Shown piece by piece: positions 30,145-38,060 of a stretch of DNA of 64,000 nucleotides (its first letter is position 1; each line of letters begins with the position of its first letter). A program made the position numbers and the translations under genes. The notes beneath the pieces were generated by a model. It did no database searches. It was given only the letters and a program-made list of their open reading frames with translations, and was not told the DNA's origin. The stretch is from Comamonas odontotermitis (GTDB lineage Bacteria; Pseudomonadota; Gammaproteobacteria; Burkholderiales; Burkholderiaceae_C). The stretch lies in the NCBI RefSeq assembly GCF_014207855.1, contig NZ_JACHKZ010000016.1:28828-92827 (forward strand), given 5' to 3'.

Positions 30145-30617
30145 CAGCCGCCCAGATGGGGCATGGCGGGCAGCGCGCCACGGCGATCGATCTTGCGGCT
30201 GAGCACCACCGAGGTATAGGTCTGGCGGATGCCATCGATCAGGCCGATGCGATCCAGCAGCGCGTCGAGCTTTTCGTTGGAGTCGCAACGCAGAAAGATC
30301 ATGTAGTCGTGCTGGCCCGAAACGGCCGAGACTTCTTCCACCTCGGGAATGCCTTCGAGCACCTGCATCACCGACTGCGCCGTCTTGGGCATGACGGAAA
30401 TGCCGCAATAGGCGCGCACGGCCGATTGCTCCAGCTTGCTGCCCAGGCGTACCCCGTAACCGGCAATGACGCCCTCTTTTTCAAGCCGTGCAATGCGGGC
30501 CACGACGGTGGTTCGCGCCAGGTTGAGCTTGCGGGCCAGCTTGGCCGTGGATTCACGGGCATCGGCCTGCAGCAGAGCAAGCAGCTTGCGGTCGATGTCG
30601 TCCAGTCGAAAATCCAT
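30144..30617 (-). CDS. Lrp/AsnC-family transcriptional regulator
   Basis: A 157-residue regulator with an N-terminal helix-turn-helix (DDIDRKLLALLQADARESTA, then LARTTVVARIARLEKEGVI) and a C-terminal RAM ligand-binding domain (about residues 70-145) with PEVEEVSAVSGQHDYMIFL. It is translated just ahead of the racemase gene and follows the ABC transporter genes on the same strand. A local regulator that senses an amino acid is likely. The palindrome at 33107-33127 before the transporter operon is one candidate site. Confidence 0.93.
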   Translation of the reverse strand: MDFRLDDIDRKLLALLQADARESTAKLARKLNLARTTVVARIARLEKEGVIAGYGVRLGSKLEQSAVRAYCGISVMPKTAQSVMQVLEGIPEVEEVSAVSGQHDYMIFLRCDSNEKLDALLDRIGLIDGIRQTYTSVVLSRKIDRRGALPAMPHLGG

Positions 30618-30633
30618 TCCTTGTTCCCTCTTC

Positions 30634-31407
30634 TTAAGCAGTGTGTCCGATGATACGGCCCAAAAAACTGCGCGTGGCTTCTTCGCGCGGATTATCGATC
30701 ACCTGCGCTGGCGGCCCCTCCTCAACCACGACCCCATCGCGCATGAAGACGACCTTGTCGGCCACCTCACGCGCAAAGGCGATCTCGTGCGTCACGAGGA
30801 TCATGGTCATGCCGTCTCTCGCCAGCGACTGGATGACCTGCAGCACTTCGCCCACCAGTTCCGGGTCCAGCGCCGAGGTGGCTTCGTCAAACAGCATCAC
30901 CGAAGGCTGCATGGCAAGCGCACGGGCAATGGCCACCCGCTGCTTCTGGCCGCCCGAGAGCTGATCGGGCATCATGTGCGCCCGCTCGGCCAGTCCCACC
31001 TTCTGCAGCAGGGCTGTGGCGCGGGCTTCGGCCTCGGCCTTGGGCAAGCGCAGTACGGTGATGGGCCCTTCCATCACGTTTTTCAGTACGCTCATGTGCG
31101 GAAACAGGTTGAAGTGCTGAAACACCATGCCGGTGCGCGCACGAAAACCCGCCAGCATCCTGTCCTTGGGCAGTTGCGTGGCGCTGCCACTGAAAGCGAG
31201 CGACTGCGCATCCACGCGGATCTCGCCACCGTCTGGCACCGTCAGCAGATTGATGCAGCGCAGCAAGGTGGATTTGCCCGAACCCGAAGGACCGATCAGC
31301 GCAACCACCTGACCGCGGTTCACTTCCAGGCAGATGTCCTTGAGCACTTCAAGCTTGCCGAAGGACTTTTTCAGGCCCTTGATACAAATGAGCGGTTGGT
31401 CCTGCAT
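30634..31407 (-). CDS. Polar amino acid ABC transporter ATPase
   Basis: A 257-residue GlnQ-type ATPase. Walker [16 protein letters not shown], the signature [17 protein letters not shown], Walker B SVMLFDEATSALDPEL and the switch His in LVTHEIAFAREVAD are all intact. A VFQHFNLFPHMSVLKNV Q-loop is characteristic of the polar amino acid subfamily. It starts one base before the permease stop region and is the last transporter gene of the operon. Together with the permease and the binding protein it forms a complete importer. Confidence 0.95.
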   Translation of the reverse strand: MQDQPLICIKGLKKSFGKLEVLKDICLEVNRGQVVALIGPSGSGKSTLLRCINLLTVPDGGEIRVDAQSLAFSGSATQLPKDRMLAGFRARTGMVFQHFNLFPHMSVLKNVMEGPITVLRLPKAEAEARATALLQKVGLAERAHMMPDQLSGGQKQRVAIARALAMQPSVMLFDEATSALDPELVGEVLQVIQSLARDGMTMILVTHEIAFAREVADKVVFMRDGVVVEEGPPAQVIDNPREEATRSFLGRIIGHTA

Positions 31408-31408
31408 C

Positions 31409-32077
31409 TCAGGCCTCCTTGGCAGTCAGGTTGCCGTGTTCCAGGCGTTTGGCCCACAGGGTAATCGGGAACAGGATCACGAAATATGCGATGGCGATGA
31501 AGGTGTAGACCTCCAGCGGGCGGTAGGTGTCGTGCGCAATCACCTGGCCCTGGTAGAGCAGATCCGGCACCGCCAGCACCATCAGCAGCGAGGTGTTCTT
31601 GAGCTGCAGGATGGATTGGTTGACGAGCGGCGGAATCATCTTGCGAAAAGCCTGCGGCAGCACGATGCGACGCATCACCTGCCCGCGCGTCATGCCAATG
31701 GCCTGGCCCGCCTCGGTCTGCCCAATGTCCGTCGATATGATTCCGCCCCGGATGATTTCGGAATAGAAGGCCCCGCCATACAGCGACAGGCACAGCGCTG
31801 CCGCCACCGGCGCACTCATCTCGATGCCGGTGAGCACCGGCAGCGCATAGTAGAACCACACCAGCTGCACCAGCACCGGCGTGCAGCGGAACACCTCCAC
31901 AAAGGCACGCAACGGCGCAGTGACCACCTTGTGGCGCGACAGCCGCCCCAGCCCCGCCACCAGCCCGACCGCCAGCCCACCCAGCACACAGATCACCGTG
32001 AACAGCAAGGTATAACCGATTCCACCCACCAGCAGGGTGCGGTACTTCCAGAGGAAGCCAAAGTCCCATTCGTACAT
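31409..32077 (-). CDS. Polar amino acid ABC transporter permease
   Basis: A 222-residue HisM/GlnP-type inner-membrane subunit with about five helices. FLWKYRTLLVGGIGYTLLFTV is the usual start, and EVFRCTPVLVQLVWFYYALP is conserved in the family. The EAA loop that docks to the ATPase reads EAGQAIGMTRGQVMRRIVLP. It lies immediately upstream of the ATPase gene (one base between stop and start) and downstream of the binding protein, from which it is separated by 92 bases with a hairpin. Confidence 0.94.
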   Translation of the reverse strand: MYEWDFGFLWKYRTLLVGGIGYTLLFTVICVLGGLAVGLVAGLGRLSRHKVVTAPLRAFVEVFRCTPVLVQLVWFYYALPVLTGIEMSAPVAAALCLSLYGGAFYSEIIRGGIISTDIGQTEAGQAIGMTRGQVMRRIVLPQAFRKMIPPLVNQSILQLKNTSLLMVLAVPDLLYQGQVIAHDTYRPLEVYTFIAIAYFVILFPITLWAKRLEHGNLTAKEA

Positions 32078-32101
32078 ATCTCAACCAACCTTGAACGCAT
32101 A

Positions 32102-32134
32102 CACCCCGGAACGGCGCCATGCCATGCCGGGGTG
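32102..32134 (-). other. Intercistronic hairpin between binding protein and permease genes
   Basis: Arms CACCCCGG and CCGGGGTG lie in the 92-base gap. Hairpins at this place commonly stabilise the upstream mRNA, so that binding protein is made in excess over the membrane subunits. No U-tract follows. Confidence 0.5.
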
Positions 32135-32169
32135 CGTCACACAGGCCAGGGGCCCGTGCATGTACATAT

Positions 32170-33003
32170 TTAAAACTTCACTTCCTTGGGGAAAGCATCG
32201 GCCTTCACGCCAGCGAGCTTTTCCATGTTCTTGAGCACCACGGACTGGATCTCGCCCTTGCTGCGGGCCTCATCCAGCCATTCGTTCACGGCGTTCTCGA
32301 AATCCTTGTTCGCTTCCTTGCGCAGACCCACATTGGTATTGGCGGTCTCCACGGGCGTTGGCACATACACCGTGCCCACGTCAGGACGCTTGGCAACCAG
32401 CGGCTGCGACAGCAGTACCACCAGCACCTGGCAATCGGAGCGGCCCGTCTGCACCGACATGGTGGCGGCGCCCGAGCTCTCCAGGCGCGAGATGCTGGCC
32501 TTGGGCAGCGCACGGGTGGCGAACTGGTCCTGGTTGGAGCCAATGTCCACGACGATCTTGGCCTCGGGCTTGTTCAATTGCTCCCAGGTCTTGACCGGCT
32601 CATGGCCCTTTTTGCACACGGCCGTGAAGGTATTGTTCAAGAGAGGCTTGGAGAAATTCACCACCTCCTGGCGCTGCGGAGTCGGCGCCAGGGCAAACAT
32701 CAAGTCGATCTTGTTGGACTGCAGATCCAGCACGGAGTTGCCCCAGGTCGTCTCCACAAATTTCACCTGCACGCCGAGCTTCTTGGCCAGACTCTCGCCA
32801 AAATCCGGGCCAAAGCCTTCCCACTTTTGCGAAACCAGATCCTTGTTGAAATAGGGAATCGCCCCAGCCACGGTCCCCACACGCAGCTCCTTGGTGCGCT
32901 TGACGCGCTCCATGGTCGACTCCTGCGCCACAGCCGCGCCCGCCACTGCAACCCCAGCAATCGCCAGTGCAGCCACACCCATCCACTTTTTGACAGCAAA
33001 CAT
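32170..33003 (-). CDS. Periplasmic amino acid-binding protein of ABC transporter
   Basis: A 277-residue family 3 solute-binding protein. A signal peptide covers residues 1-26 (KKWMGVAALAIAGVAVAGAA, cleavage near AVAQES). The mature part starts with the typical TMERVKRTKELRVGTVAGAIPYF and has WEGFGPDFGESLAKKLGVQ, LMFALAPTPQRQEVVNFSKP and VVDIGSNQDQF. It is the first gene of the transporter operon. The ligand, probably a polar or acidic amino acid, is not determined. A strong inverted repeat lies about 105 bases upstream. Confidence 0.93.
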   Translation of the reverse strand: MFAVKKWMGVAALAIAGVAVAGAAVAQESTMERVKRTKELRVGTVAGAIPYFNKDLVSQKWEGFGPDFGESLAKKLGVQVKFVETTWGNSVLDLQSNKIDLMFALAPTPQRQEVVNFSKPLLNNTFTAVCKKGHEPVKTWEQLNKPEAKIVVDIGSNQDQFATRALPKASISRLESSGAATMSVQTGRSDCQVLVVLLSQPLVAKRPDVGTVYVPTPVETANTNVGLRKEANKDFENAVNEWLDEARSKGEIQSVVLKNMEKLAGVKADAFPKEVKF

Positions 33004-33106
33004 TCAGATTCCCCGGTCGCAGTGTTGCACCGCGTGATGTAAAAACCGACAGTGTATTCCTCTGAAAACCTTGGCAAAAAACACAAAACGTCGACATGTA
33101 TCAATG

Positions 33107-33127
33107 TTTTCGTCAAACTGACGAAAA
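33107..33127. promoter_or_regulatory. Inverted repeat upstream of the amino acid transporter operon
   Basis: Perfect 9-base arms TTTTCGTCA and TGACGAAAA are separated by AAC, followed by a further half-site-like AACTGACAAAT. It sits in the 234-base region shared with the divergent PHP phosphatase gene. Shape suggests a dimeric repressor or activator site. Confidence 0.5.
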
Positions 33128-33237
33128 ACTGACAAATTAGGGGTTAATACGGACTAAAGAGCGTTACCAAGGGGACAGCCCGCCGCGAATTCTGAAATCT
33201 GAAAGCGCCTGTCTGCTGGCAAGCCTACAATGCATTC

Positions 33238-34098
33238 GTGCCCTCTACCCTCAACGCAGACCTGCATTGCCACTCCACATTCTCCGACGGAACCCTGACG
33301 CCGGCGCAATTGGTTGCGCGCGCCAGCGAACGCGGTGTGCAATTGTGGGCGCTGACCGACCATGACGAAATCAGCGGCCTGCCACAGGCGCGAGAGGCGG
33401 CAAACGATGCTGGTCTCGCCTTTTTGACGGGCGTGGAAATATCGGTCACCTTCATCGAGACCACCGTGCACATTGTCGGCCTGGGGTTCGACGCGGACAA
33501 TGCCGCGCTGCAGGAAGGACTGGCCCGCACACGAGGCGGGCGCGAACAGCGTGCGCGCGAGATGGCAGAGGGTCTTGCGCAGGCAGGTATTGCAGGAGCG
33601 TTCGAAGGCGCGTTGCGCTATGTGGGCAACCCCGATCTGATCTCGCGCACCCATTTTGCGCGCTTTCTGGTGGATGCTAAGGTTTGCCGCGATACGAACG
33701 AAGTCTTTCGTAACTACCTAGTGGAAGGCAAACCCGGTTTTGTGCCGCACCGCTGGGCAAGGCTGCACGATGCCGTGCACTGGATTGTGGATGCCGGCGG
33801 CATGGCCGTGCTGGCCCATCCCGCGCGCTACCGGCTCAACGCCACCGAGGAATACGTGTTGTTTTCCGAGTTCAAGCAGCATGGCGGCCAGGGGGTAGAA
33901 GTGGTCACCGGAAGCCACTTTGCCCACGAATACGGCAGCTACGCCGACAAGGCACGCGAATTTGGCCTCTATGCCTCGCGCGGCTCGGACTTCCACAGCC
34001 CGGCAGAATCGAGCACCGACTTTGGAGCCCTCCCACCACTGCCCACCGGGGTGACGCCCGTTTGGGATGCGCTGCAAGCGCGAGTCATTCGCCCCTGA
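33238..34098 (+). CDS. PHP-domain 3',5'-nucleoside bisphosphate phosphatase (RNase AM type)
   Basis: A 286-residue PHP-fold metal enzyme related to E. coli YciV/TrpH (Rnm). It has N-terminal ADLHCHSTFSDGTLTP, then WALTDHDEISGLPQA, GVEISVTF, RTHFARFLV, VLAHPARYRL and GSDFHSP, supplying the trinuclear metal ligands. Known relatives remove the 3'-phosphate from pAp and trim RNA 5' ends. Translation starts with GTG at 33238. A nearby ATG is out of frame. The gene leads a short run with YciO and the M50 protease, an order common in proteobacteria. Confidence 0.9.
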   Translation: MPSTLNADLHCHSTFSDGTLTPAQLVARASERGVQLWALTDHDEISGLPQAREAANDAGLAFLTGVEISVTFIETTVHIVGLGFDADNAALQEGLARTRGGREQRAREMAEGLAQAGIAGAFEGALRYVGNPDLISRTHFARFLVDAKVCRDTNEVFRNYLVEGKPGFVPHRWARLHDAVHWIVDAGGMAVLAHPARYRLNATEEYVLFSEFKQHGGQGVEVVTGSHFAHEYGSYADKAREFGLYASRGSDFHSPAESSTDFGALPPLPTGVTPVWDALQARVIRP

Positions 34099-34180
34099 AA
34101 TTCGGCTTTTGCGCCTACACGCCAACTGCTGAAAGCTATCAAAATAAGAGCAAAAACGATCACCCACCCGGAGTACCACC

Positions 34181-34816
34181 ATGGCCCAGTACTTTGAAGT
34201 TCACCCCGACAACCCGCAGCCGCGCCTGCTCAAGCAAGCTGCTGCCATGCTCAAGGACGGAGGCATTCTGGCCGTGCCCACCGATTCCAGCTATGCGTTT
34301 GTCTGCCAGCTGGACAACAAGCAGGTGGTAGACCGGCTGCGCCGCATCCGCCAGATCGACGAGAAGCGCATGCTCACACTGCTGTGCAGTGACCTCTCGC
34401 AACTGGCCAGCTACGCCATGGTGGACAACCACCAGTTCCGCATCCTCAAGCTTGGCACGCCAGGCCCCTACACCTTCATCCTCGATGCCACCAAAGAGGT
34501 GCCGCGCCGCATCAGCCATCCATCCCGCAAGACCATTGGTCTGCGTGTGCCCGACCGCAAGGGCTTGCTGATGCTTTTGGAGCTGCACGGCGAACCCTTG
34601 CTCTCGACCACCTTGATTCCCCCTGGCGAGACCGAGCCCTTGAACGACCCGCAGGAAATCCGCGAGCGCTTTGAATCACAGATCGAGCTGGTCGTGGATG
34701 CGGGCCCGTGCCCGCTGGAGCCTACGACCATCGTGGATCTGACGCCCATGGGAACCGGTGGCGCACCGGTCGTGGTACGCGAAGGGCGAGGCCCGCTTGC
34801 GCAACTGGGGCTGTGA
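34181..34816 (+). CDS. YciO/Sua5/YrdC-family L-threonylcarbamoyladenylate synthase-like protein
   Basis: A 211-residue YrdC-fold protein. ILAVPTDSSYAFVCQLDNK and RRIRQIDEKRMLTLLCSDL form the nucleotide-binding surface, and KLGTPGPYTFILDATKEVPRR and TIGLRVPDRKG complete the family signature. The length and ends fit the YciO branch, whose role is less certain than the TsaC branch that makes threonylcarbamoyl-AMP for tRNA t6A. Follows the PHP gene after 82 bases and is preceded by the ribosome site CCGGAG. Confidence 0.88.
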   Translation: MAQYFEVHPDNPQPRLLKQAAAMLKDGGILAVPTDSSYAFVCQLDNKQVVDRLRRIRQIDEKRMLTLLCSDLSQLASYAMVDNHQFRILKLGTPGPYTFILDATKEVPRRISHPSRKTIGLRVPDRKGLLMLLELHGEPLLSTTLIPPGETEPLNDPQEIRERFESQIELVVDAGPCPLEPTTIVDLTPMGTGGAPVVVREGRGPLAQLGL

Positions 34817-34989
34817 GATACTTTTACGAGCAATTGGCTGCCAACGTACAGCTGATGCGCGCAGGAACTTTTATTTTGATAGCAATTCCTAAGGATATCG
34901 CCTGCAGAAAGCAGTTTTACAGCCCGATAGGCTAGACTGCTTTGGTTGCTGCGCTGCACCACAATTACCACCTTCATGACCATCGCCCT

Positions 34990-35643
34990 GTGAACCCTGA
35001 ACTGATCCAAAACGTCTTGATGTATGCGCTGCCCGTGCTGTTCTCCATCACGTTGCACGAAGCCGCGCATGGTTATGTGGCGCGCCATTTTGGCGACAAC
35101 ACTGCCGCAATGCTGGGGCGCATTACGCTCAATCCGATCAAGCACATCGATCCCATTGGCACCATCGTGATGCCACTGGCTCTTTATTTCATGACCTCGG
35201 GGGCCTTCGTGTTTGGCTACGCCAAGCCGGTACCCGTGGCCTTTGGCAACCTGCGCAACCCCAAGCGCGACATGATCTGGGTCGCGCTGGCCGGCCCCGC
35301 CACCAATTTTGTGCAAGCGCTGGCCTGGGCCGTGGTGCTGGGCATACTGGCCATCAGCGGGCTGCACGAGCCCTTCTTCCTGGGCATGGCCAAGGCCGGT
35401 ATCGCGGTCAACCTCGTGATGTGGGCATTCAACCTGTTTCCGCTGCCCCCGCTGGACGGTGGCCGTGTGCTGGTGGGATTGCTTCCCTACAAACAGGCCG
35501 AGGCCGTCTCCAGAATCGAGCCTTACGGCTTTTTCATCGTGATGGGCCTTGTGGTCGCAGGCATCGTCAGCACCATCTGGATGCGCCCGCTGATGACCGT
35601 GGGCTACGCTGTCGTTGACACCATTCTCAAGCTCTTTTTATAG
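34990..35643 (+). CDS. Site-2 protease family membrane metallopeptidase (M50)
   Basis: A 217-residue multi-helix membrane protease. The zinc motif HEAAHGYVARHFGD (HExxH), NPIKHIDPIGTIVMPLAL and the third ligand in FPLPPLDGGRVLVGLLP are all intact. It lacks a PDZ domain, so it belongs to the short rhomboid-sized M50 branch and not to RseP. The frame continues upstream to a TTG at 34942, but GTG at 34990 gives the usual start NPELIQNVLMYALPVLFSI. Target proteins are unknown. Confidence 0.9.
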   Translation: MNPELIQNVLMYALPVLFSITLHEAAHGYVARHFGDNTAAMLGRITLNPIKHIDPIGTIVMPLALYFMTSGAFVFGYAKPVPVAFGNLRNPKRDMIWVALAGPATNFVQALAWAVVLGILAISGLHEPFFLGMAKAGIAVNLVMWAFNLFPLPPLDGGRVLVGLLPYKQAEAVSRIEPYGFFIVMGLVVAGIVSTIWMRPLMTVGYAVVDTILKLFL

Positions 35644-35787
35644 ACCGGCTACCACGGCGGCTGATTGCAGGTATTGCGCCATGCAACGGCCCCGATGGCG
35701 ATAGTGCTACATTGCATTCCGGCTGCGACGCCAGTGGGCGCAAACGCACAAAGCGTGCGCCCAGGCTCATTTTCCCAATCAAGAACC

Positions 35788-37080
35788 ATGAAAAAAACCC
35801 GTTTCCTCACCGGAATCACTCCATCGGGCACCCCCCATCTGGGCAACTATGCCGGCATGATGCGCCCAGCCATTGCCGCCAGCCGCGCCAAGGATGTCGA
35901 GAACTTCTACTTTCTGGCCGACTACCACGCCTTGATCAAGTGCCAGGATCCGGAACGCGTCAATCGCTCGACCCTGGAGATCGCAGCCAGCTGGCTGGCT
36001 GCCGGGCTGGATCCTGAGCATGTCACCTTCTACCGCCAGTCGGACATCCCCCAGATTCCCGAGCTCACCTGGTTTCTGACTTGCGTCACCGGCAAAGGGC
36101 TGCTCAACCGCGCCCATGCCTACAAGGCCGCGCAGGACAAGAACCACGAAGCAGGCAAGGACAGTGACGACGGCGTGACGGCAGGCCTTTTCATGTACCC
36201 CGTGCTGATGGGCGCTGACATTCTGGCCTTCAATGCCAACAAGGTACCTGTTGGCCGCGACCAGATCCAGCACATCGAGATGGCTCGTGACATGGCCTCA
36301 AGCTTCAACCATCTGTATGGAGAGTTTTTCACGCTGCCGGAAGCCGCGGTCGATGAACAGGTAGCCACCCTTGCAGGCCTGGATGGCCGCAAGATGAGCA
36401 AGAGCTACGACAACACGATTCCCCTGTTCTCGACCCAGGCCCAGCTCAAAAAGCTGATCGGCTCCATCGTTACCGATTCGCGCGCGCCAGGCGAGCCCAA
36501 GGATGTGGAAGGCTCGGCGCTCTTCCAGATCTACCAGGCCTTTGCCAGCGACGAAGAAACGGCCGCCCTGCGCCAGGCCTACGCCGATGGCATAGCCTGG
36601 GGCGACGCCAAGACCATGCTGTTTGAATGCGTGGATCGAGAAATCGCACCCCTGCGCGAACGCTACAACGACCTGATGGCCCACCCGCAGGAAGTGGAAG
36701 CCATTTTGCTGCAGGGTGCTGAAAAGGCCCGAGCCTACTCGCAGCCTCTGTTGGACAAACTGCGCAGCGCGGTGGGCCTGCGGCCTCTGACGGTGGCAAC
36801 CACTGCCACTACGGCAAAGGCCAGCGCCAAGACAGCGACCGCATCCTTCAAGCAGTACCGTGAAAAAGATGGCAAGTTCTATTTCAAATTGGTACGCGCA
36901 GACGGTGCTGTACTGCTGCAAAGCCAGGCCTTTGATGCCCCTCGAGATGCCGGTGCGATGATTGCCCAGCTGCAATCCCAGCCCGAAATCTTGAACCAGG
37001 TGATGGCAAACCTGCAATTGGGGGACAGTTTCTCGCTTTCCGACGTGGAATTGGCACTAAAAGAACTAGCCGAAAGCTGA
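35788..37080 (+). CDS. trpS: Tryptophanyl-tRNA synthetase with YegP-like C-terminal extension
   Basis: Charges tRNA-Trp with tryptophan. Residues 1-335 are a standard class I TrpRS: the HIGH motif appears as TPSGTPHLGNYAG, and the KMSKS loop as GRKMSKSYDNTIP. After a Thr/Ala-rich linker (about 337-353), residues 355-398 read FKQYREKDGKFYFKLVRADG and continue in the pattern of the YegP/DUF1508 fold, followed by a helical tail. The total of 430 residues is about 95 more than E. coli TrpRS. The frame extends upstream, but ATG at 35788 gives MKKTRFLTG, the normal N-terminus. The extension's role is unknown. Confidence 0.95.
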   Translation: MKKTRFLTGITPSGTPHLGNYAGMMRPAIAASRAKDVENFYFLADYHALIKCQDPERVNRSTLEIAASWLAAGLDPEHVTFYRQSDIPQIPELTWFLTCVTGKGLLNRAHAYKAAQDKNHEAGKDSDDGVTAGLFMYPVLMGADILAFNANKVPVGRDQIQHIEMARDMASSFNHLYGEFFTLPEAAVDEQVATLAGLDGRKMSKSYDNTIPLFSTQAQLKKLIGSIVTDSRAPGEPKDVEGSALFQIYQAFASDEETAALRQAYADGIAWGDAKTMLFECVDREIAPLRERYNDLMAHPQEVEAILLQGAEKARAYSQPLLDKLRSAVGLRPLTVATTATTAKASAKTATASFKQYREKDGKFYFKLVRADGAVLLQSQAFDAPRDAGAMIAQLQSQPEILNQVMANLQLGDSFSLSDVELALKELAES

Positions 37081-37234
37081 TTAGCTGCCTATACTGTAAT
37101 TGCAACGAAATGTTGTAACTATTGTACGAATGACGGACGCTCGTTATTTGTACGAGTTGAATGCGTGTTTTGATTTGCCTTTATTATTGGTTATCTTATA
37201 AAGGTAAGCTATTAAGTTTTGGGAGAGAGCTGCT

Positions 37235-37945
37235 ATGAGGATTGTGGCGCTGGATGATGATCTGGTGGTGTTGGACATGCTTTCCAAAACCTTGGAGGCG
37301 GAAGGCCACGCCTGCACAACCCATACCACTGGTGCGTCTTTGATGAAAGACATGCGTCGTGAGACCTACGATCTGCTGATCCTGGACTGGCAACTGCCCG
37401 ATACCTCCGGCCCGGTGGTGGTTCGCTGGATCCGCGACAACGTCAGCCAGGATCTGCCCGTGCTCTTCATTACCAGCCGCCAGGGCGAAGCTGACATTGT
37501 GGAAGGCCTGGAATCGGGCGCGGATGACTTCATGGTCAAACCGCTGCGGGTTGCAGAGTTGGTGGCCCGCGTGCGTGCATTGCTGCGCCGCGCCTATCCC
37601 GCAGCCACCAAGGGCACCATGGAGTTTGGCCGCTACCGGTTCATGTCGGACTCGCGCACGCTCGAAGTTGATGGCAAACAGGTGGAGCTGAAAAACCGCG
37701 AGTACGATCTGGCGCTCTTCCTGTTCCAGAACATGGGGCGCCTGCTCTCTCGTGATCACTTGCGTGAAATCATCTGGGGCCAGAACTCCGATGTGATCTC
37801 GCGCTCACTCGACACCCATGTCTCGCGCCTGCGCACCCTGCTGGATCTGCGCCCGGAAAATGGGTACGTCATCAATGCCGTCTATGGTGTGGGCTACCGT
37901 TTCGAGGCGGTCAAGCCGCAGGCTGAGGCCGCGCCGACGAATTGA
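37235..37945 (+). CDS. OmpR-family response regulator
   Basis: A 236-residue two-domain regulator. The receiver domain has acidic residues DDD at 7-9, the phosphorylation site Asp51 in LLILDWQLPD, and Lys in FMVKPLRVAEL. The C-terminal winged helix (about residues 130-230) has YDLALFLFQNMGRLLSRDHL, SRSLDTHVSRLR and VYGVGYRFE, typical of OmpR/PhoB. GGGAGAGAG precedes the start. It is followed by the LysM-FecR gene and the CHASE2 kinase, the likely partner. The region before it (37081-37234) is AT-rich and probably carries its promoter. Confidence 0.95.
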   Translation: MRIVALDDDLVVLDMLSKTLEAEGHACTTHTTGASLMKDMRRETYDLLILDWQLPDTSGPVVVRWIRDNVSQDLPVLFITSRQGEADIVEGLESGADDFMVKPLRVAELVARVRALLRRAYPAATKGTMEFGRYRFMSDSRTLEVDGKQVELKNREYDLALFLFQNMGRLLSRDHLREIIWGQNSDVISRSLDTHVSRLRTLLDLRPENGYVINAVYGVGYRFEAVKPQAEAAPTN

Positions 37946-38060
37946 ATCGCCAACGCCATACACGGCTGCCGGCCAACCCACCCAGAGGGTGTGTTGGCCG
38001 TCTTGCCGCTATGGCGTGGGCAAATACGCACCGCAAATTTGCGGTACAGAAGGATTTTTG

